Part shown: positions 1 to 13,035 of the stretch, in pieces
How the letters are laid out: every line of letters starts with the position of its first letter
Numbering within the stretch: the first letter of the stretch is position 1
Source: Heterocephalus glaber
Taxonomy: Eukaryota; Chordata; Mammalia; Rodentia; Bathyergidae
DNA: 64,000 nt
Assembly (NCBI RefSeq): GCF_000247695.1
Contig: NW_004624854.1
Location: 4,195,689-4,259,688 of the forward strand
Direction of reading: 5' to 3'
The notes under the pieces: generated by a model
What the model was told of the DNA's origin: nothing
The model's database searches: none
The model's input: the letters and a program-made list of their open reading frames with translations, nothing else
Translations under genes and position numbers: made by a program

Positions 1-526
1 GATCTGTTGCCACCTGAGATCCTAAGGGTCATCCCCATCTTCCTGACATCCAGCCCAGTGCAGTACCTGGCACAAAGCAGACAGCACTTCAGCTGCATTT
101 GCGGGGCTGAAATGAATTAAAGAAGATCTGTGATAAATGAGAACGTGTGTGCCCAAGAGAAGAAAGCAGAGAGTCAGTCATCACTGCAGACCTCCGGGAG
201 CCTTAGACAGGAGGGTGTGCTGGGGTCTACACAAGCGAGGCACTTACCTGTGCAAGCTTAGCATTCGGGGGAAACTCAGAAGAAGTTTGGTTTCAAAGCA
301 AAATGTGCAGACGTGTTTGTCTGAAGTCCTGCATCCCAAGAAATTTGGAATAGCTCACAACTGTTGCTAGCTGGACAGCTCTGCCTTACATCCTTGTCTT
401 CGTGCCATCAAAACTCACCAGCAGTAATGCAGGAAGTCAGTGATGAACGGCTGGTTTGAGCCTGTAAGCTAGAATGCCACCGTGTGTTTTTGAGTGTAAA
501 GTGCTTCAGCGGGCAAGCACTCAAGA

Positions 527-561
527 TGGAGAAGGAGGGAGGGAGGGAGAGAGAGAGAGAA
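527..561. repeat. Uninterrupted purine tract (GGGA/GA)n
   Basis: There are 35 consecutive purines: GGA- and GGGA-like units followed by a run of GA dinucleotides. This is a simple-sequence repeat. Confidence 0.9.
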
Positions 562-1384
562 TTCCCTTCATGTCATAAGAAATACTATTTGGAATCATTT
601 CAATACTGATTTACAAAGGAACATCATCTCATTCCATTGGAACTTCTCCATTAACATATTTCCTTTGCAAATTCTGTTTAAATAATTTAGAAACTGTGCA
701 AATCAAAATCAATGCAAAAATATAATTTCCAACATTGATAATTTAATTATTTATTGGAAAAATGTCACATTTAATATTTTTATTTTGAATTGTGAAATAT
801 TTTTACACTATGAAAGGTAAGCCAACATTTATATATTCACCACCTAGTTTTCACAAATACAGATATTTAGTGTGCTTGCTGTTGATCTTTTCTTAAGACA
901 TATAAGAGCAAATAAAGGTAAGGCATCCTATTGTCTTAATTTTTTCCCACTTTTTCTTTCCAGATCTGGGGTAGAGCACCTCCATGAATATTTTAATTAT
1001 ATTTTTATTACTCAGTGAATTTTATGATCACATCATAATCTATCAAATACTATTTTTAAAGCAACATTAAATTGATCCCCAAACTAATAAGGGAATGATA
1101 AAAAATGATGTAGTCATAAGAGGAGATCATTTGATGCATGTACTAGTGATGAATTCATTTAGCCAGTGCTTCAAGTTTTCAAGTTTATGCTCAATTATAA
1201 CAGCGTAAACTTTTGTGAATACAAAATCCCCAAGAATTCATTCCAAGAAGACTTATTGCAAGTATATAGATGCTACCTTTTTTCTAGCTTTATTTCATCA
1301 GAACAATAAGATCTATTGTTGATCTTGTTTGTTGGGTAGATATTTTCTTGTTTCTGTGTACGAAATATTGTTCATTTTTTACAT

Positions 1385-1407
1385 ACACACACACACACAC
1401 ACACACA
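1385..1407. repeat. (AC)n microsatellite
   Basis: A perfect AC dinucleotide run of about 11.5 units. Confidence 0.95.
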
Positions 1408-2779
1408 TCTTGTCTGTGGACAGCCTGAGGGCCAAGAAATGAAGGAAAGCTACACCAGTCTTAAAGCTGCTATTTTCTAGCAAAAGGAAATAGGCCACAT
1501 CTCCTGATGAGAATACCTTTTTTCCCACTAAAGAAAATTATCATAACTATTCCTACAAATAAATAAACAAAAATTAGCCATATAGATGCAAACCAACTGA
1601 ACAATCTAATGGACAATATTTTTATCACAGCAATTTTAGCAAAATGCAGAACTGTAATTCATCTACCCTTCCTAACCTGTCATGGATGAAATCTAAGGGT
1701 GTGATGTAAAATTGCAGTTTTGGGGGGAATCTCGTCTGCACTGATGTTCATACACATTTAATCCTGAAAGCCTTTTGTCAAATGAAAGCATGCCCAAGGG
1801 CCAGTTTATAGCTCTCAGACACGAAGTTGCCCACTAGCCTGGGATGGCGGAGCCCAGAAGCTGTGTCAGGAGGAAGGTGTGCAAACACCGTGATCACGAC
1901 AGAGGGACAAGTGGAAGTTCAGTCTGTCATGCTACCGACATTGGCTTTTTAAAATAATTTTGGTGCATTGTTTTTGCTTCCACCTTTTCCTTCCGGGGTG
2001 TTCCTGCTGTCTGCCTCTGGAGCGTATTCCGAGCCATCCAGCCAGAGCAACCACACTTCTCCGTAACTGCAAAGTCACCCTTAGTTATTGAATATGTTTT
2101 CCAGCTTCATGAGCAAAAGCAGACGGGTGATGCTAATGAGGGATTTTGCTTGGAGATACTTTTGAAAATGTACATGGGTAAGAGAAATTGTTGATTTGAT
2201 TATTTAAAGATGGAAATGGAGCTGCTGCAAAAGAAAGAAAAATAATTCTCAGAAAAAGGCAACTATGATCCAGATGTCCAGGGTTAAGTGCTGCTTTCAC
2301 TGTCATATACGGAGGAGGGGCGTTGGCTCTCTCCTTGCCTTGGAAGGAGCTTCGTTTGCTTGCTGAACCAGTGGCTCTAACGCCTGTCAGCTCTTTCAGT
2401 CATCAGGCAGGGTGTACATTAAATCAGGGAGTGAGTCTCCTGACACCACACCGTGAAGGGTGCTTGCATAATGTCACCATTGTGATAGAGCCCCATTTGT
2501 CCCTGTTCCACTAATAAAGACAGACATCTCTACCCACGAGAAAAGAAAGCCTTCCCCAGTCACACACGGGGCTCCCTCCCTGAGCCTGGCTTGCTCCTCT
2601 AAAATTCCAATTCGGAACACAACACAGGGCAAAACCGGAAGCAGGAAAGGATAGGCCAGGAAGCAAGGTCATTGCAACATTTGTTCCGTAGTGCTTCTCT
2701 GTGCCTTGCCTTAAGCAGCAAGCCCTATTGATTCTTGCTTTTCTTCCCTGTAGCTTGTTCCTCACCCCAGGGCTTTCAT

Positions 2780-3170
2780 CCCCTGTCCCTCCACCTGCGG
2801 CTCTAGCCTGGTAACTAGTGCCTCTGCCTGCACTCTGCTATGAGCGCAATCTTTCCGAAGCACCTCTTTGATCATGTTGACCTTCTCATCACCCTGTGCT
2901 CAGAAAGCTTTCAGGGCTCCCATCTCCCAGAAGATGAAGGCCACTCCTTGGATTGGAATGGAGACCTTTTGCAATCTGTCTAGAGTGCTGTGTTCAACCA
3001 CTTAGGCTGGGAAGCGTTCATTCCAATCAGACTGAGCTGTCCGTGGTCCTTCGGGCTCACCTTGCACTATCTGCCTGCTCATGTTCCCCCTGCTCGTCTA
3101 CTTCCCCACTTTTCTCCATCAAAATCCTTCTCATCTTTCCAGACAGTTCACTTTTCACTTCCTCTCCTTA
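2780..3170 (+). repeat. L2-like LINE remnant
   Basis: The pyrimidine-rich text has the word order of the mammalian L2 3' region: a phrase like 'CATCACCCTGTGCTCAGAAA', then 'GGGCTCCCATCTC', then 'CATGTTCCCCCTGCTCGTC'. Divergence is high. The two short open frames here (2953-3171 and 2990-3235) are chance frames in the relic. Family assignment is from memory. Confidence 0.5.
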
Positions 3171-5879
3171 GTGCAGTAGCCACAAAGAAGTGGGAGCAGG
3201 GGAATCCCTGTCACCCCCATCCCACAGTTAAGTAACCCAGTGCTGCATAGCTGGTCTGTCTGGTAAATTCCAAATTCCAGGCTCTAGTCAGAGTTCTGCC
3301 ACTTTCACCGTATTAGACATTATTTTAATAATGGTCATAAGTCCCCTTCCCAGAAATAATCCCTTTTTTTAACTTGTGATTTTGCTGTTGAAAGTTCTGG
3401 CACCACCCAGGGGAAGGGTTTTCCAGCTCAGTTTTCCTTTGACTGAATATTTATTATCCTAGGCTTTTTCCAATAAATGTGTCCCAGTATTCCCAAGACG
3501 TTCCCATCACAAGCCAGCTTCCATGATTTCTCTCCTTGAAAAGCGGTCAGTATCAGTGGCAAGAAAGCTTTTCGCACACATAGGATAAGCCTGAGCACCC
3601 TTGGAAAACATCAGTGAGCCCTGGCTAATATTTCTGGAGAACAGCATGACTTCTTCCTTCTAAGTTCAAAACCACTAGGATCGCCTTCTAAAAACAACCA
3701 GGATGCACTATGTATAGGCACCAGTTCCCCAAGGTGAATGTGATTATTATGTATCACAAAGATATACAAAAAATACAAAGAATTTTAAAACATTGAAAGG
3801 TCCCTTGAGTGACAATAAGACCACTCACTAGCTTTACCACTCTTGATGTTTTCTCCAGCCTTTGTGCAGAAGATTTAATTTTCTAGTGCACTTTTACATC
3901 TCTTACCTTATTTTTCTTTCTCACAATTCAGTTATTCCTGACCTACAGTTTCTTTACAGATAAAACACTCATAATCAAATTCCATCAAAAGCAGAGCCAT
4001 GCGCGTTAATGAGTAAATGGGCATACAGTATCACAAGAGTCTTGAAAAAAGGTACACACTGTTGTTACTGCTATTAATATAATGCAGCTCATCCATTACA
4101 GAGCCAGCGGTGTGCACGAATCACTCTGTGACCTCATTTACTGGTCAGGCCAGAGAGGGTCTGTTTAATAGCTGCAGGGATGGATAGGAATGCCGGAAAT
4201 CAACCCCAGTCAAAGTCCAGAACAGCCCAGAAAGCCAGCCTAGCCACAGTGCAACTGGGTGCTTTAAAATGACTAGGAATGCTGCACCATGGAAAATGGG
4301 CATGGACACAGAGCAAGGACTTTGAGAGAGCACTAAGGGACAGCCTGTTTAATAGATGAAACACCATCTAGAGGAATTAGAGGGCAGCCACAGACCAGAC
4401 ACATGAATAAGTAATCTGCTAGTTGGCAGGTTTGCATCTTAGCACTTTGGCGGATGACACGGCATTCCTAAATTCAGGGAAAGACTCGTCTAACTCACTG
4501 CACAGCATCCTGGGAAGGGCCTTTTGGGGCAAGGGCAGGGAACTAAAGTAATGTCAGGCCCCACATACTCATGAGACGGTTATAAATGGTATGTGAGCAG
4601 TCGTAGGTGCCACATTTTAGGTCCTTTACTCCATCAAGTAGTCTTTTAAAATTATTTCATACTTTCTCTCTTTCTTACAATTCAGGGAGCTAAGGTTTTC
4701 AATCAGTGCTAATTAGCTCTGAAGGATTCTCAGAAGGTAGCATTTCCACATGGAGACCCCTGAAATTATTATTTTCAAGTAGGGCTGGCTCTTTTCCTTT
4801 GTAGCCTAGAAGAAAAGAGGTCTGTGTAATCATAGTGTCAAAATGTCAAAAGACTGAGATAGGTTAAAGAAAAGAAGAAAAGAAAAGAAAATATACCCAA
4901 ACCCTGAAGGCATGCATACCTGTCCTCAGCTTTACAAATCCTTGGCTCACATAAAATACTTGTGACATGCTGCAATTAACTAGTTACTCCTCTCAGAATG
5001 AATAATAATGCAATTATGTGCCAAAGGCAGTGAAGAAGGGGTAGTTTCTGTTTTAAAAATATGTGCTTTTCATTTCTGTAGAAAGAAAATCCCTGGATTA
5101 ATTTACATAAGCTGCAGAAGCGCAATGACCTGCAGTTTCACACTGCACCACGTGATAATTCTGCCACCTTTCCATGGGAACTTTTCATTTTTCAGTGATT
5201 GAAAGGAGCCATAAAATGACAGATCACTACTATGTTCACATTATGTTAGTGCCTAAAACTACATCCAAATATCACAAAGATAGGAGCTTGCCTGGCAAAA
5301 GTGTCTCCCTGCCCCACTGGACAGTGGTGTTGTGGAGGTCAGGAAGGGCTGGCACTGTGTTTCCTCTGTCCGCAGAGACACAGAGGGAAGACAGAGCTTG
5401 GGTTCCTCACCAGCTCCCTCTCGTTTGGTGTCCCCACATTTTTCAAGAAGCACAAAGTTAGGTGAAAATTTTCGTAAACCTATCACTGGTTATCTCTTGT
5501 AGGTGTTGCTCAGCCAAAACAAAATGTTTCTCTGAAGTAAAGGGGTTTATGGAGCTGTTGCAGAAATCAGAAATAGGAGACAGAAAGAACAAGGTCCTGG
5601 GATATCACTTGACTACCACACTAACGAGGCTGGCCAGCAGTAGGGGCTGCATCCACTGAACCTAGGAGGAGGAGTGTTTTTATAATGAAATTTGAAGAAG
5701 CGAAGCATATGTTGTTTACAGTGAATTTGTACTGGTTATTGATGAAAGCAGTGGTTATGATAACCTGAATGCAGAAAAGTTTGGGGATGGGTGGTGCTTC
5801 AAGATTGTTTGGGTTTCATACGTTATTAGGCAACTTCTTGTTCCTGGAACAAAATACTTGGCATATACAAATTAAAGGT

Positions 5880-6245
5880 AGAAGAATTTAGTTTGGCTTA
5901 TGGTTTCAGTGGTTTCAGTCCATGGTTGGCTGGCTCCAAGGCAGAAACATCGTGATGGAGGAGCATGGCAAAGGACAGCTGCTCACCTCATGGCAGACTG
6001 AAGCAGAGAGCCAAACAGAGAGACTGTGGCTAGTGGCTAGGGAGGAGAACATACCCTTCCCGGTTATACCACACTGATCTGCCTGTTCCAACCAGGTCCC
6101 ACCTTTTAACAGCACATTGACCTGCATACTCATGAATGGATTAATCCACTAATGAGGTTAGCACCGGAATCATCCAAGCACCTTCGAAACCCCCACCTCT
6201 GAATACATAGGACATTGGGGGACATTTTTGATCCAAACCAAAATA
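5880..6245 (-). mobile_element. LTR-like remnant, probably MaLR type, antisense
   Basis: The segment contains phrases I associate with mammalian MaLR LTRs read in reverse: 'TTTGGCTTATGGTTTCAG', 'CATCGTGATGGAGGAGCATGG', 'CTAATGAGGTTAGCACC' and, near the end, 'ACATTGGGGGACATTTTTGA' followed by 'CCAAACCA'. No intact termini or target-site duplication were found. It could be another dispersed family. Confidence 0.45.
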
Positions 6246-6861
6246 GTTGAGAAAGTCCATTTCATATTGGTTGCAATGGCACCTAGAGCTCAGTAAGCTG
6301 GGGTGTGAGTCAGCATTCCCACATCTGTTTACTGATTACCTTCCTCCATTTCTCCCTTCTGCCTCTTCTAGTGCTTTTAATTTAATTTAAGACATCTCAG
6401 AAGTGTTAATGTAGAACACAATGACTGCTTTCTTGAAATCCTTCCAAATGTCTCTGACCTCTCTCAGTAGTTCTTTTTATTTATTGAAGACCAGCTACAA
6501 TACACTGAGCTAAGAACCAGAAATCAAGGATTAAGAAGATACCTTGCCTTTGAAAAAGTTACCAAAATACAAATACATAAACTAGTAAATAAGCACATGA
6601 ATGGGGCAGTAAATGTTAGCATGGGAGAGGTATGAGCCTGCCCTCCACACACAGGAAATTCATTCACTAATGCAAACACATAGGGCCCTCTAGCCCATGG
6701 ATATGCCCTTCCAAAACTTCCCCTTTAGAAGTTTTAAAGCAAAGTCTCAAAAATGATGTACTGCTAAAGCCCTCCTTTTGTAATTTCAGTATAGTCTATT
6801 CAGTAGTCTATTGTGTGAGTGTATGTTTAAATGGGTATTTTTATGTGGAGCCAACTTTAGG

Positions 6862-6943
6862 GCCTGGGATTTATTTAGCTCAGTGGCACAGCACCTGCCT
6901 CACAATTGCAAGGTCCTAAATTCGATCCCTGGTACAAAAAAAG
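6862..6943 (+). mobile_element. ID SINE (tRNA-derived)
   Basis: This is a short tRNA-like SINE ending in an A-rich tail. The A-box-like TAGCTCAGTGG lies at 6876-6886 and a B-box-like TTCGATCC core at 6921-6928. The order of parts matches the rodent ID element (BC1/tRNA-Ala lineage). It is not a functional tRNA gene, because the cloverleaf is degenerate and the tail is SINE-like. Confidence 0.85.
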
Positions 6944-7289
6944 ATCAACTTTATATAGTGTTGTGTTTAAAGTCAAAATGTTCAGAATAACTGAGGCTTT
7001 AAATAGCAAAATTACCTTAAGGCCCATAAGATTAGTTATTAATTCTAACACCACATTTTAGTTCACAATGTCTTAAAACTAACATTTACCCATATATCTC
7101 AGTGATACAAGAAAGCTTGAATCCCTTGTTTGGGAAGACAAATTGAGTTGATGTGAATTCATAAACTCACAATTAATGTTCCAAGAGTAGACATAGCATT
7201 GCTTTTCAAATCCTGTTCCTCCAAAGTATTCCTTGAAGCAGTTGGTAGAAATTGAAATCTATCTTGTTTCTCCTTGAACTTGCAATATG

Positions 7290-7445
7290 CAGAATAATGT
7301 GATCCCTGGCGTCAGGCCGCCTGGATTTGAAGTCAGGTTCTTGCCCTCAGAGACTCTGTGACTTCACCAAGACTCAATTTCCTTATCTATAATACGGAGA
7401 CAGCAACAGTGGCTGCCTTTCTTTGAGAATACAAAATGGTTTCTG
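7290..7445 (+). repeat. MIR SINE remnant
   Basis: Phrases correspond to the MIR core in order: a 'GGCCGCCTGGATTTGAA' segment, a 'CTCTGTGACTT' segment and 'TCAATTTCCTTATCTATAAT' before a GGAGACA motif. The orientation is sense. Confidence 0.7.
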
Positions 7446-9074
7446 TATCCATCCATTTTATTTAGTTATCTACTCAACATGTAGTTACTGAAACTTTAGT
7501 GAGTCCAAAGTATTGGGCGGGGTGGAGAACACTAAGGTAATAATTCACCAACAGAGGTCAAGACCAACTTAGAACTTCAGACCATGATCTTGGATTTCTG
7601 CCTGTTTTTCTAATTTAAAAACTTTAACAGACTCAGGTTATACAAACTATAATAAATGATGATTATGTAATCAGAGTTTGTTGGTCTAATGGAAACAGAA
7701 ATGATGGATCCTTGAAAATTCCAGTCACGGCATTTCCCTTCTCCAAACAACATAGTTTTCCAGCCATTTAAGCAAATCTTTGAAGTGTTTTCTATTTCGA
7801 AAAGAAAAATATTCCCCACAGATTTCCAGTTTTCAATGATCGCTGAGATTCATGAGTCCTTTTTTAAAATTTACTTTTCTGTTTATTTAATATGTCATGT
7901 CCAGTGAGCAGAAAGGAAAGAGGGAGGTATAATGAAGGTAAGTAGTGGAAGAAAAGACCAATAATATATGCTGTCCTGAAGTCTGTATCCCAGTAATTCA
8001 TTCAACAAGCAGTTCTTAAGTGACAAGGATATGTTTCAGGAAAGCTACAGCTTACTTTTATCTCAGGGAATCTGTATCCTTTTGAGATGAGAATAAAAAT
8101 GCCATGTATCTATACCATTTTCTTGGCTATTCCCTGGAAGATTTTATTTGAGACAGCAAAAGCCAGGATTTTCCAGAGTGGAAACACATCTTAGAAGGAA
8201 GTCCTGAACAAACAATGCTAGGAAAAGAAAAGAAAGAAAGTATAGGCATCAAATCTGTAAGACTAAAATCAAATCAGTCACACTAGAAGAAGAAGAAACA
8301 GTAGACAAATGGAAAAGGAGGCTTTTGTGAAATATCCTGAACTATTGTTTAATTTGCTGGTAGAGTTTAATTAAATGAATTTTTTGCTGAAACATTGATT
8401 CTAGCCAATTCAATTCACCCAAATATTCTCCTGTCACCTTCATCCTAACATTTGATTGTTTTGTTATGATAGTAAATAGATTTTAGGACTGCCTTTTGGT
8501 TCAGATATATATTATGCATTCCAAATTTCTTTGAGTTCATGGATATTTGCAAAACTTTAATGTTATTCCTATTTACCATTCAGATAGATGAGACAGCATA
8601 CCTTTCTCTCTGTTCTTCTACTGATAAAAGATAATTTTTTAAAGCTCTTCAAAATACTGACAATCAAAATCCAAATTTGTTTGAAAGCCAAAATAATCAC
8701 CTTTTTCAAAAGAAAAATGCAAAGTCAGTCTCCCACCCCTCCCATGTTTAGTAGGAATGGTTAAGGCAGCGCTTGACCTCCCAGCCACCTCTCCAAGTCT
8801 GCCCTAGGAGGGGCCAAAGGCTCTGAAGGTGGAGCAGCTCCCAGCCTCAGGTATTCGAAGGCTCAGAATCAGCCCGGCAGCGAAGATGTGGTCTCAGCCA
8901 TGACAGGAACACGACTTCTCTGTGAGTGGAGCATTTAGGGTTGGCTCCCGTCTGTCCTAGCTCTGTGTTCCTGAACAGGTGAATAGAAAAATATCCAAGT
9001 GTTTTCAAACAGTTATTTTGCAAATTTGCATTAGCACGTTTCCCGCCAGTATTTTAACAGCAGTCTGGGTAAGT

Positions 9075-9300
9075 CTGGCACAGTGGTCTCAGGACCACGC
9101 CCTGAGTGTGAGAACAAACCCGCTGTACTTGAGAACCGAACCGAGCAAGCAGTGATTCCCAGGAAGCCATCTGCAGCCAGATGCCTGCTGAAGCATGACA
9201 GCCCGAGCTCCGCCCCAGGTTCGCTGCAGCCCAGGAATCTGCTTTATGAATCTGGACATTTAAAAGTCCTGTGGGAGACTCCTAATTCACGGCCTGTGGT
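9075..9300. mobile_element. hAT/MER20-like DNA transposon relic
   Basis: 'GGACCACGCCCTGAGTGTGAG' variants and 'CCAGGAATCTGCTTTATGAA' recall MER20/MER5-type elements, with a CAGTGGTCTC-like end at 9080. The 80-codon open frame across it (9083-9325) has no recognisable protein similarity. Assignment is tentative. Confidence 0.35.
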
Positions 9301-9399
9301 AGTACAGGAAAAGGCTGGGTTTTAGCTTAACACATCTGTAAGTGGCTCCTTGTGGTACAATTTACTGTCTGTCTGATTTTATGTAATATCTTGGTCAGG

Positions 9400-9485
9400 A
9401 AAGTGGGCATAGTGAGGATTAAATAAAACTGTGCGTGTTAAGAGCCCAGCCTGTAGCCAGCTGGCTGCTATCATCTTTATATTCT
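9400..9485 (+). repeat. Short MIR 3' remnant
   Basis: 'GTGAGGATTAAATAAAACTG' followed by 'TTAAGAGCCCAGCC' and 'GCTGCTATCATC' fits the 3' half of a MIR in sense orientation. Confidence 0.45.
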
Positions 9486-10588
9486 GTGCTCAGCTCTGTG
9501 GAAGATGTACAGAACTAAAATGTGTGATTCACAACTTCGAGAAACATATACTTTATTTATAACAATAATATAAATATTAATAAACATTTTAAATATGAGT
9601 TCATATTCCCAGGCAGTGGGAGGTTTGCAAACACACTGAAAAAACACAATATTCTGAAGAACAAAGCAGAATGTAAAATATAGAGAATTATAAGAATGTT
9701 AAAAATCATATGCAGCTTATTTTACAATATTTAATTCTTATAGTTTGTTTAGATGATCTAGTACCCATGAATTCACCAAAAGTTTATTTAGACCAAAGCA
9801 AAATATCAAAATCATGAATGACAACTCACATTTATTACTTGATAATAATCTTTATTAAAATGTATTTATTTTATAATAATTATATTCTGGTAAGATGAGA
9901 GCCATCGGTGCATATCTGTGCCTAAGAGGCTTAACAAATTCTGTTACACAAATGGTTGTTTATATGACTGTGGTTATTCCTAGGAAGGGGTCTATAGCTT
10001 TCATTTGATTTTCAAAGGGTTTTGTGGCATCTAAAAATGTTAAGGATCACTGGAGATTCCCATTTAGCACTTTATATGCATGCTCTTGCTTATACTGCAG
10101 ATAATTCACTCGTGATAGTGTCCTAAATAATTTACTTGTTAGCTTTTGCTTAACTGACCTCTGAATCATTCTCCTTGCACTTTACCCATTCTGATATCCC
10201 TGGGAAAGAAGAAACGGAAAGATTTCACTGAAGGAGACTGTAGGCAGTTTCTTGGTACCTCAGCCCATTCCAATTCTGCAGGCACCACTGCGGAAGTGTA
10301 TGTACTCATCTTAAAAGTTCCAGGGGCAGAGATTAACTGATGATCATTTCCTAAAGTTTTTCCTTTTCATTTTCTATCCATTGCTAGGTCCTTTGAATTT
10401 GTCTTTTTTGATTAGTTCTCTGTTCTTTTCATCTGAGGTAGAAAAGTGAAGCAGATTCCTTGGAAGAATACAACTCATGTTTGCCAAGCTGCATCTCTGC
10501 CAACTAGCAGTTCTCTCATTTGTGTTTGGTTTAGAAGACGGCAAGAGCACTGATGACGCTACATGTTCCTGTTTCTCTCTTCCTCTAG

Positions 10589-10737
10589 GTGTGTGTGCAA
10601 CATCGACTGTTCTCAAACCAACTTCAATCCCCTCTGTGCTTCGGATGGGAAGTCTTACGATAACGCATGTCAGATCAAAGAAGCATCGTGTCAGAAACAG
10701 GAGAAAATTGAAGTCATGTCTTTGGGTCGATGTCAAG
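10589..10737 (+). CDS. TMEFF2: TMEFF2 coding exon: second follistatin/Kazal-like module
   Basis: This 149-base exon encodes 49 complete codons (CVCNIDCSQT... to ...LGRCQ). It is entered with one base completing a Trp codon and ends with the first base of an Asp codon. TMEFF2 is a type I membrane glycoprotein with two follistatin-like modules and one EGF-like module, expressed mainly in brain and prostate. This exon covers about residues 179-229 in human numbering, which matches the second Kazal-like domain: paired Cys at 180 and 182, the CASDGKSYDNAC signature, and closing Cys at 213 and 227. In the family these ectodomain modules bind growth-factor ligands such as PDGF-AA. Splice sites are a strong pyrimidine tract plus AG at 10587-10588 and GTAAGG at 10738. 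It looks intact, with no substitution I recognise relative to the human protein from memory. Confidence 0.97.
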
Positions 10738-11460
10738 GTAAGGTTCATGCCAAAATTCATTTCAAAGAATGTTTTTAGTCCTTGTGCAGAAATGGAAAGT
10801 GAAGATAGCACCTTATTAGGCAGCTATTTCATTTCCGAAAGACAGTTCTGATTTACAATGGTGCCAGGGTCTACTGTAGCATTTGTGTTGATTATAGGTG
10901 TTTGCAGGCCTATCAGGAATAGTCCACGCTTTTGCTATATAATGGGACTGTATTGTCACAATGCGGTGAACACAGAAGTCTACATTCAGAAGGGAGTAGA
11001 TATTCTCCTTGCAAAGCCTAAAAAAGAACGTCCAAAGCACTTTTCACAAAGACTCTAAGAATTCATTAGAAACCTCAAATTTAAAAGCAGATCACTCCAT
11101 GTTTATGTATTGATTCAGTAGAAATATTTCAAGTGCCTTTCTAAAAGCAGGATGTACTGTACTAGAATATTCTGCCCTGGCTTTGTTCAGAAGCAAACAT
11201 GCTTGGGGTTTTGACCAGTCTTCCTTTATTCAACTTATTGCAGCTACAATTATGAAGCTGCTCCTTGTCCCAGACTAGAAAGCTGCCATCTCTCAAGCCG
11301 AAACATGCTATTGGAAGTGTATCAGTTTATAAGGGTTGCTTGGGATTGTAGTTGTAGAAAAAAATCAACTGCAGCGAAGGTAGTGTTGAAGGTGGTGTTG
11401 ATGGTATTGAAATATTTAGGAAACAGCTAATCAATCTTTTTTGTTAATTTTTCAACACAG
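10738..11460 (+). other. TMEFF2: TMEFF2 intron, 723 bases, phase 1
   Basis: The donor is GTAAGG and the acceptor is a T-rich stretch ending in CAACACAG. Nothing recognisable lies inside. The short open frames here run out of, or lie opposite, the preceding exon. Confidence 0.93.
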
Positions 11461-11520
11461 ATAATACAACTACAACTACCAAGTCTGAAGATGGGCATTA
11501 TGCAAGAACAGATTATGCAG
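11461..11520 (+). CDS. TMEFF2: TMEFF2 coding exon: Thr-rich linker between Kazal and EGF modules
   Basis: This 60-base exon supplies two bases of Asp-229, 19 complete codons (NTTTTTKSEDGHYARTDYA) and the first base of Glu-249. It links the second follistatin-like module to the EGF-like module. The five consecutive Thr residues and the acidic stretch suggest an exposed, possibly O-glycosylated spacer (inference). N230-T-T also forms an N-glycosylation sequon. Both flanking introns are phase 1 and the length is divisible by three, so skipping it would keep the frame. The donor is GTATGT. Confidence 0.96.
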
Positions 11521-12794
11521 GTATGTAATATTTTCCATTTAAAACATGAGCACTTTTATACGTGTCCTGGGGAAACGCTGCCTATCATCTTCCCTAAATT
11601 GAACCCTGTAAGACTGCCAGCATGTGCTGGTCCTCTCTTGCCTAGGTCAAGCTTTCAACGGGCAAAAAATAAAATTTTAGTTGAAACAAATAAGACTTTT
11701 TCTTTCCAAAGTTAAAGCAATTGTCAAAAATGTCAGTAAGCTATAATTAACTTGTTTTGACAATGCAAATGGTACAAATGACAAAACATTTATCAAATGA
11801 GTGGGCATCCATGGAAATTAATGCAATTTTTGGCAGCATATTATAAAAAATGCAAATGTCCTTGTTTGAATTTTCATAAGAAAGTCAACAATAAAAAAGT
11901 TTGTTAGTCTCTGAGAAGCTAGAAAGGGTATTTACAAATAGTAATACAAGCTGTCTATTTAGATACAAAGTTTAAAAAGTATGTATAATTTATTTAAAAA
12001 TAAATTGCTTTAATTAAGTCAGGAACTAGAATGTAGCTCTCAGCCCTGCAAAATTATAAAGAACATTACCCAAAAATGTAGATAATCTTTAGCAACTATA
12101 CAAATTTGTTTTGAGGAATATATGTCTCTAACATAATTTTCCTAGAGTAAGGAAAAAATTTATGGATCTACAGTTGGAATTTTATCAGATTCTTGTATGT
12201 TTCACAGAAATCTGGGATAAGATTGAGGTTGATAACAATATGTGAAGTATTTCGAAGCAGAATTTTCTATTTAGGCATTAATCACTTGCATCTAGATTTA
12301 CAGGTAATTTTCAATCAAGAATTATTTCCTGTCTTTTATAATATGCACTAGCATTCATTTTATCTGAAATTTCATTTTCATTAGGAGTATTTCTGACATG
12401 AGTATAGAAAAAAAATCCTATGGAATTGAAAACAGGTTGTCAACCAGAGGTTTGATTGAAACGGCCCTCAAATCTCAGATTTTGGAAATAATATAAATAT
12501 TCTTTTTTAAATTTTCATATTTTATCTCCATGTTTCACAACATGGAAATTAAACTTTTAATATGCTAGAAGCCTGAAATTATCATGAACACTAATACATG
12601 GAAAACGATCCAGTTCTGCTATCACGTACTCATACCCTACGCATCCTGGAGAGATATTAATAGATGATCCTTGATAAGAAGTAGTGCAGTGGTCAGGAAG
12701 TTTGGGAAGAGCAAAGATAACAAAAGGGTCTTCTACCCAGAACTCCTCACAGCTCTTATGTTCATTATAAAATCTTTAAGAGATGTTCATCTTT

Positions 12795-13035
12795 TATTTG
12801 CAGTTGTCCCTTAATATATAATAGGAGATTGCTTCTAGCACGCCTTTACAGATACCGAAGATGCTTAGGGGGACTATGTAACTTGGAATAGTATCTTCAT
12901 ATAACCTCAGCACATCCTCTTGAGTACTTTAAATTTTCTCTTCTTTGTTATAATGCTACAATTAAACATTGCTTGCATTCAAAAAATTACCCTAGAATTT
13001 ACTTTATATGTCTATCTTCACTAGTAGTTTTGTTA
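12795..13035 (+). mobile_element. Tigger/pogo-type DNA transposon relic
   Basis: The text follows the familiar mammalian pattern 'GTTGTCCCTTAATAT...GGAGATTGCTTCTAGCACGC...GATACCGAAGATGC', then 'CATATAACCTCAGCACATCC' and 'TACTTTAAATTTTCTCTTC'. That pattern is typical of non-autonomous Tigger-related elements. Termini are eroded. Assigned from memory of the consensus. Confidence 0.5.

Larger units (their letters stand above)
1..10588 (+). other. TMEFF2: TMEFF2 intron, 3' part (upstream exon outside window)
   Basis: No exon of TMEFF2 or another gene is recognisable before the acceptor at 10588. The stretch is AT-rich. It carries a 35-base purine tract (527-561), an AC microsatellite (1385-1407), an L2-like block (2780-3170), an LTR-like block (5880-6245), an ID SINE (6862-6943), a MIR (7290-7445), a MER20-like hAT relic (9075-9300) and a short MIR end (9400-9485). 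The remaining parts, roughly 561-1384, 1408-2779, 3171-5879 and 7446-9074, show nothing I can name. The intron ends in a good polypyrimidine tract and AG at 10587-10588. Intron identity follows from the split codon at the next exon. Confidence 0.85.

Noticed and set aside
10374..10811. 145-codon minus-strand frame over a TMEFF2 exon
   Set aside because: It is the antisense shadow of the Kazal exon and its flanks. The plus-strand exon explains the conservation.
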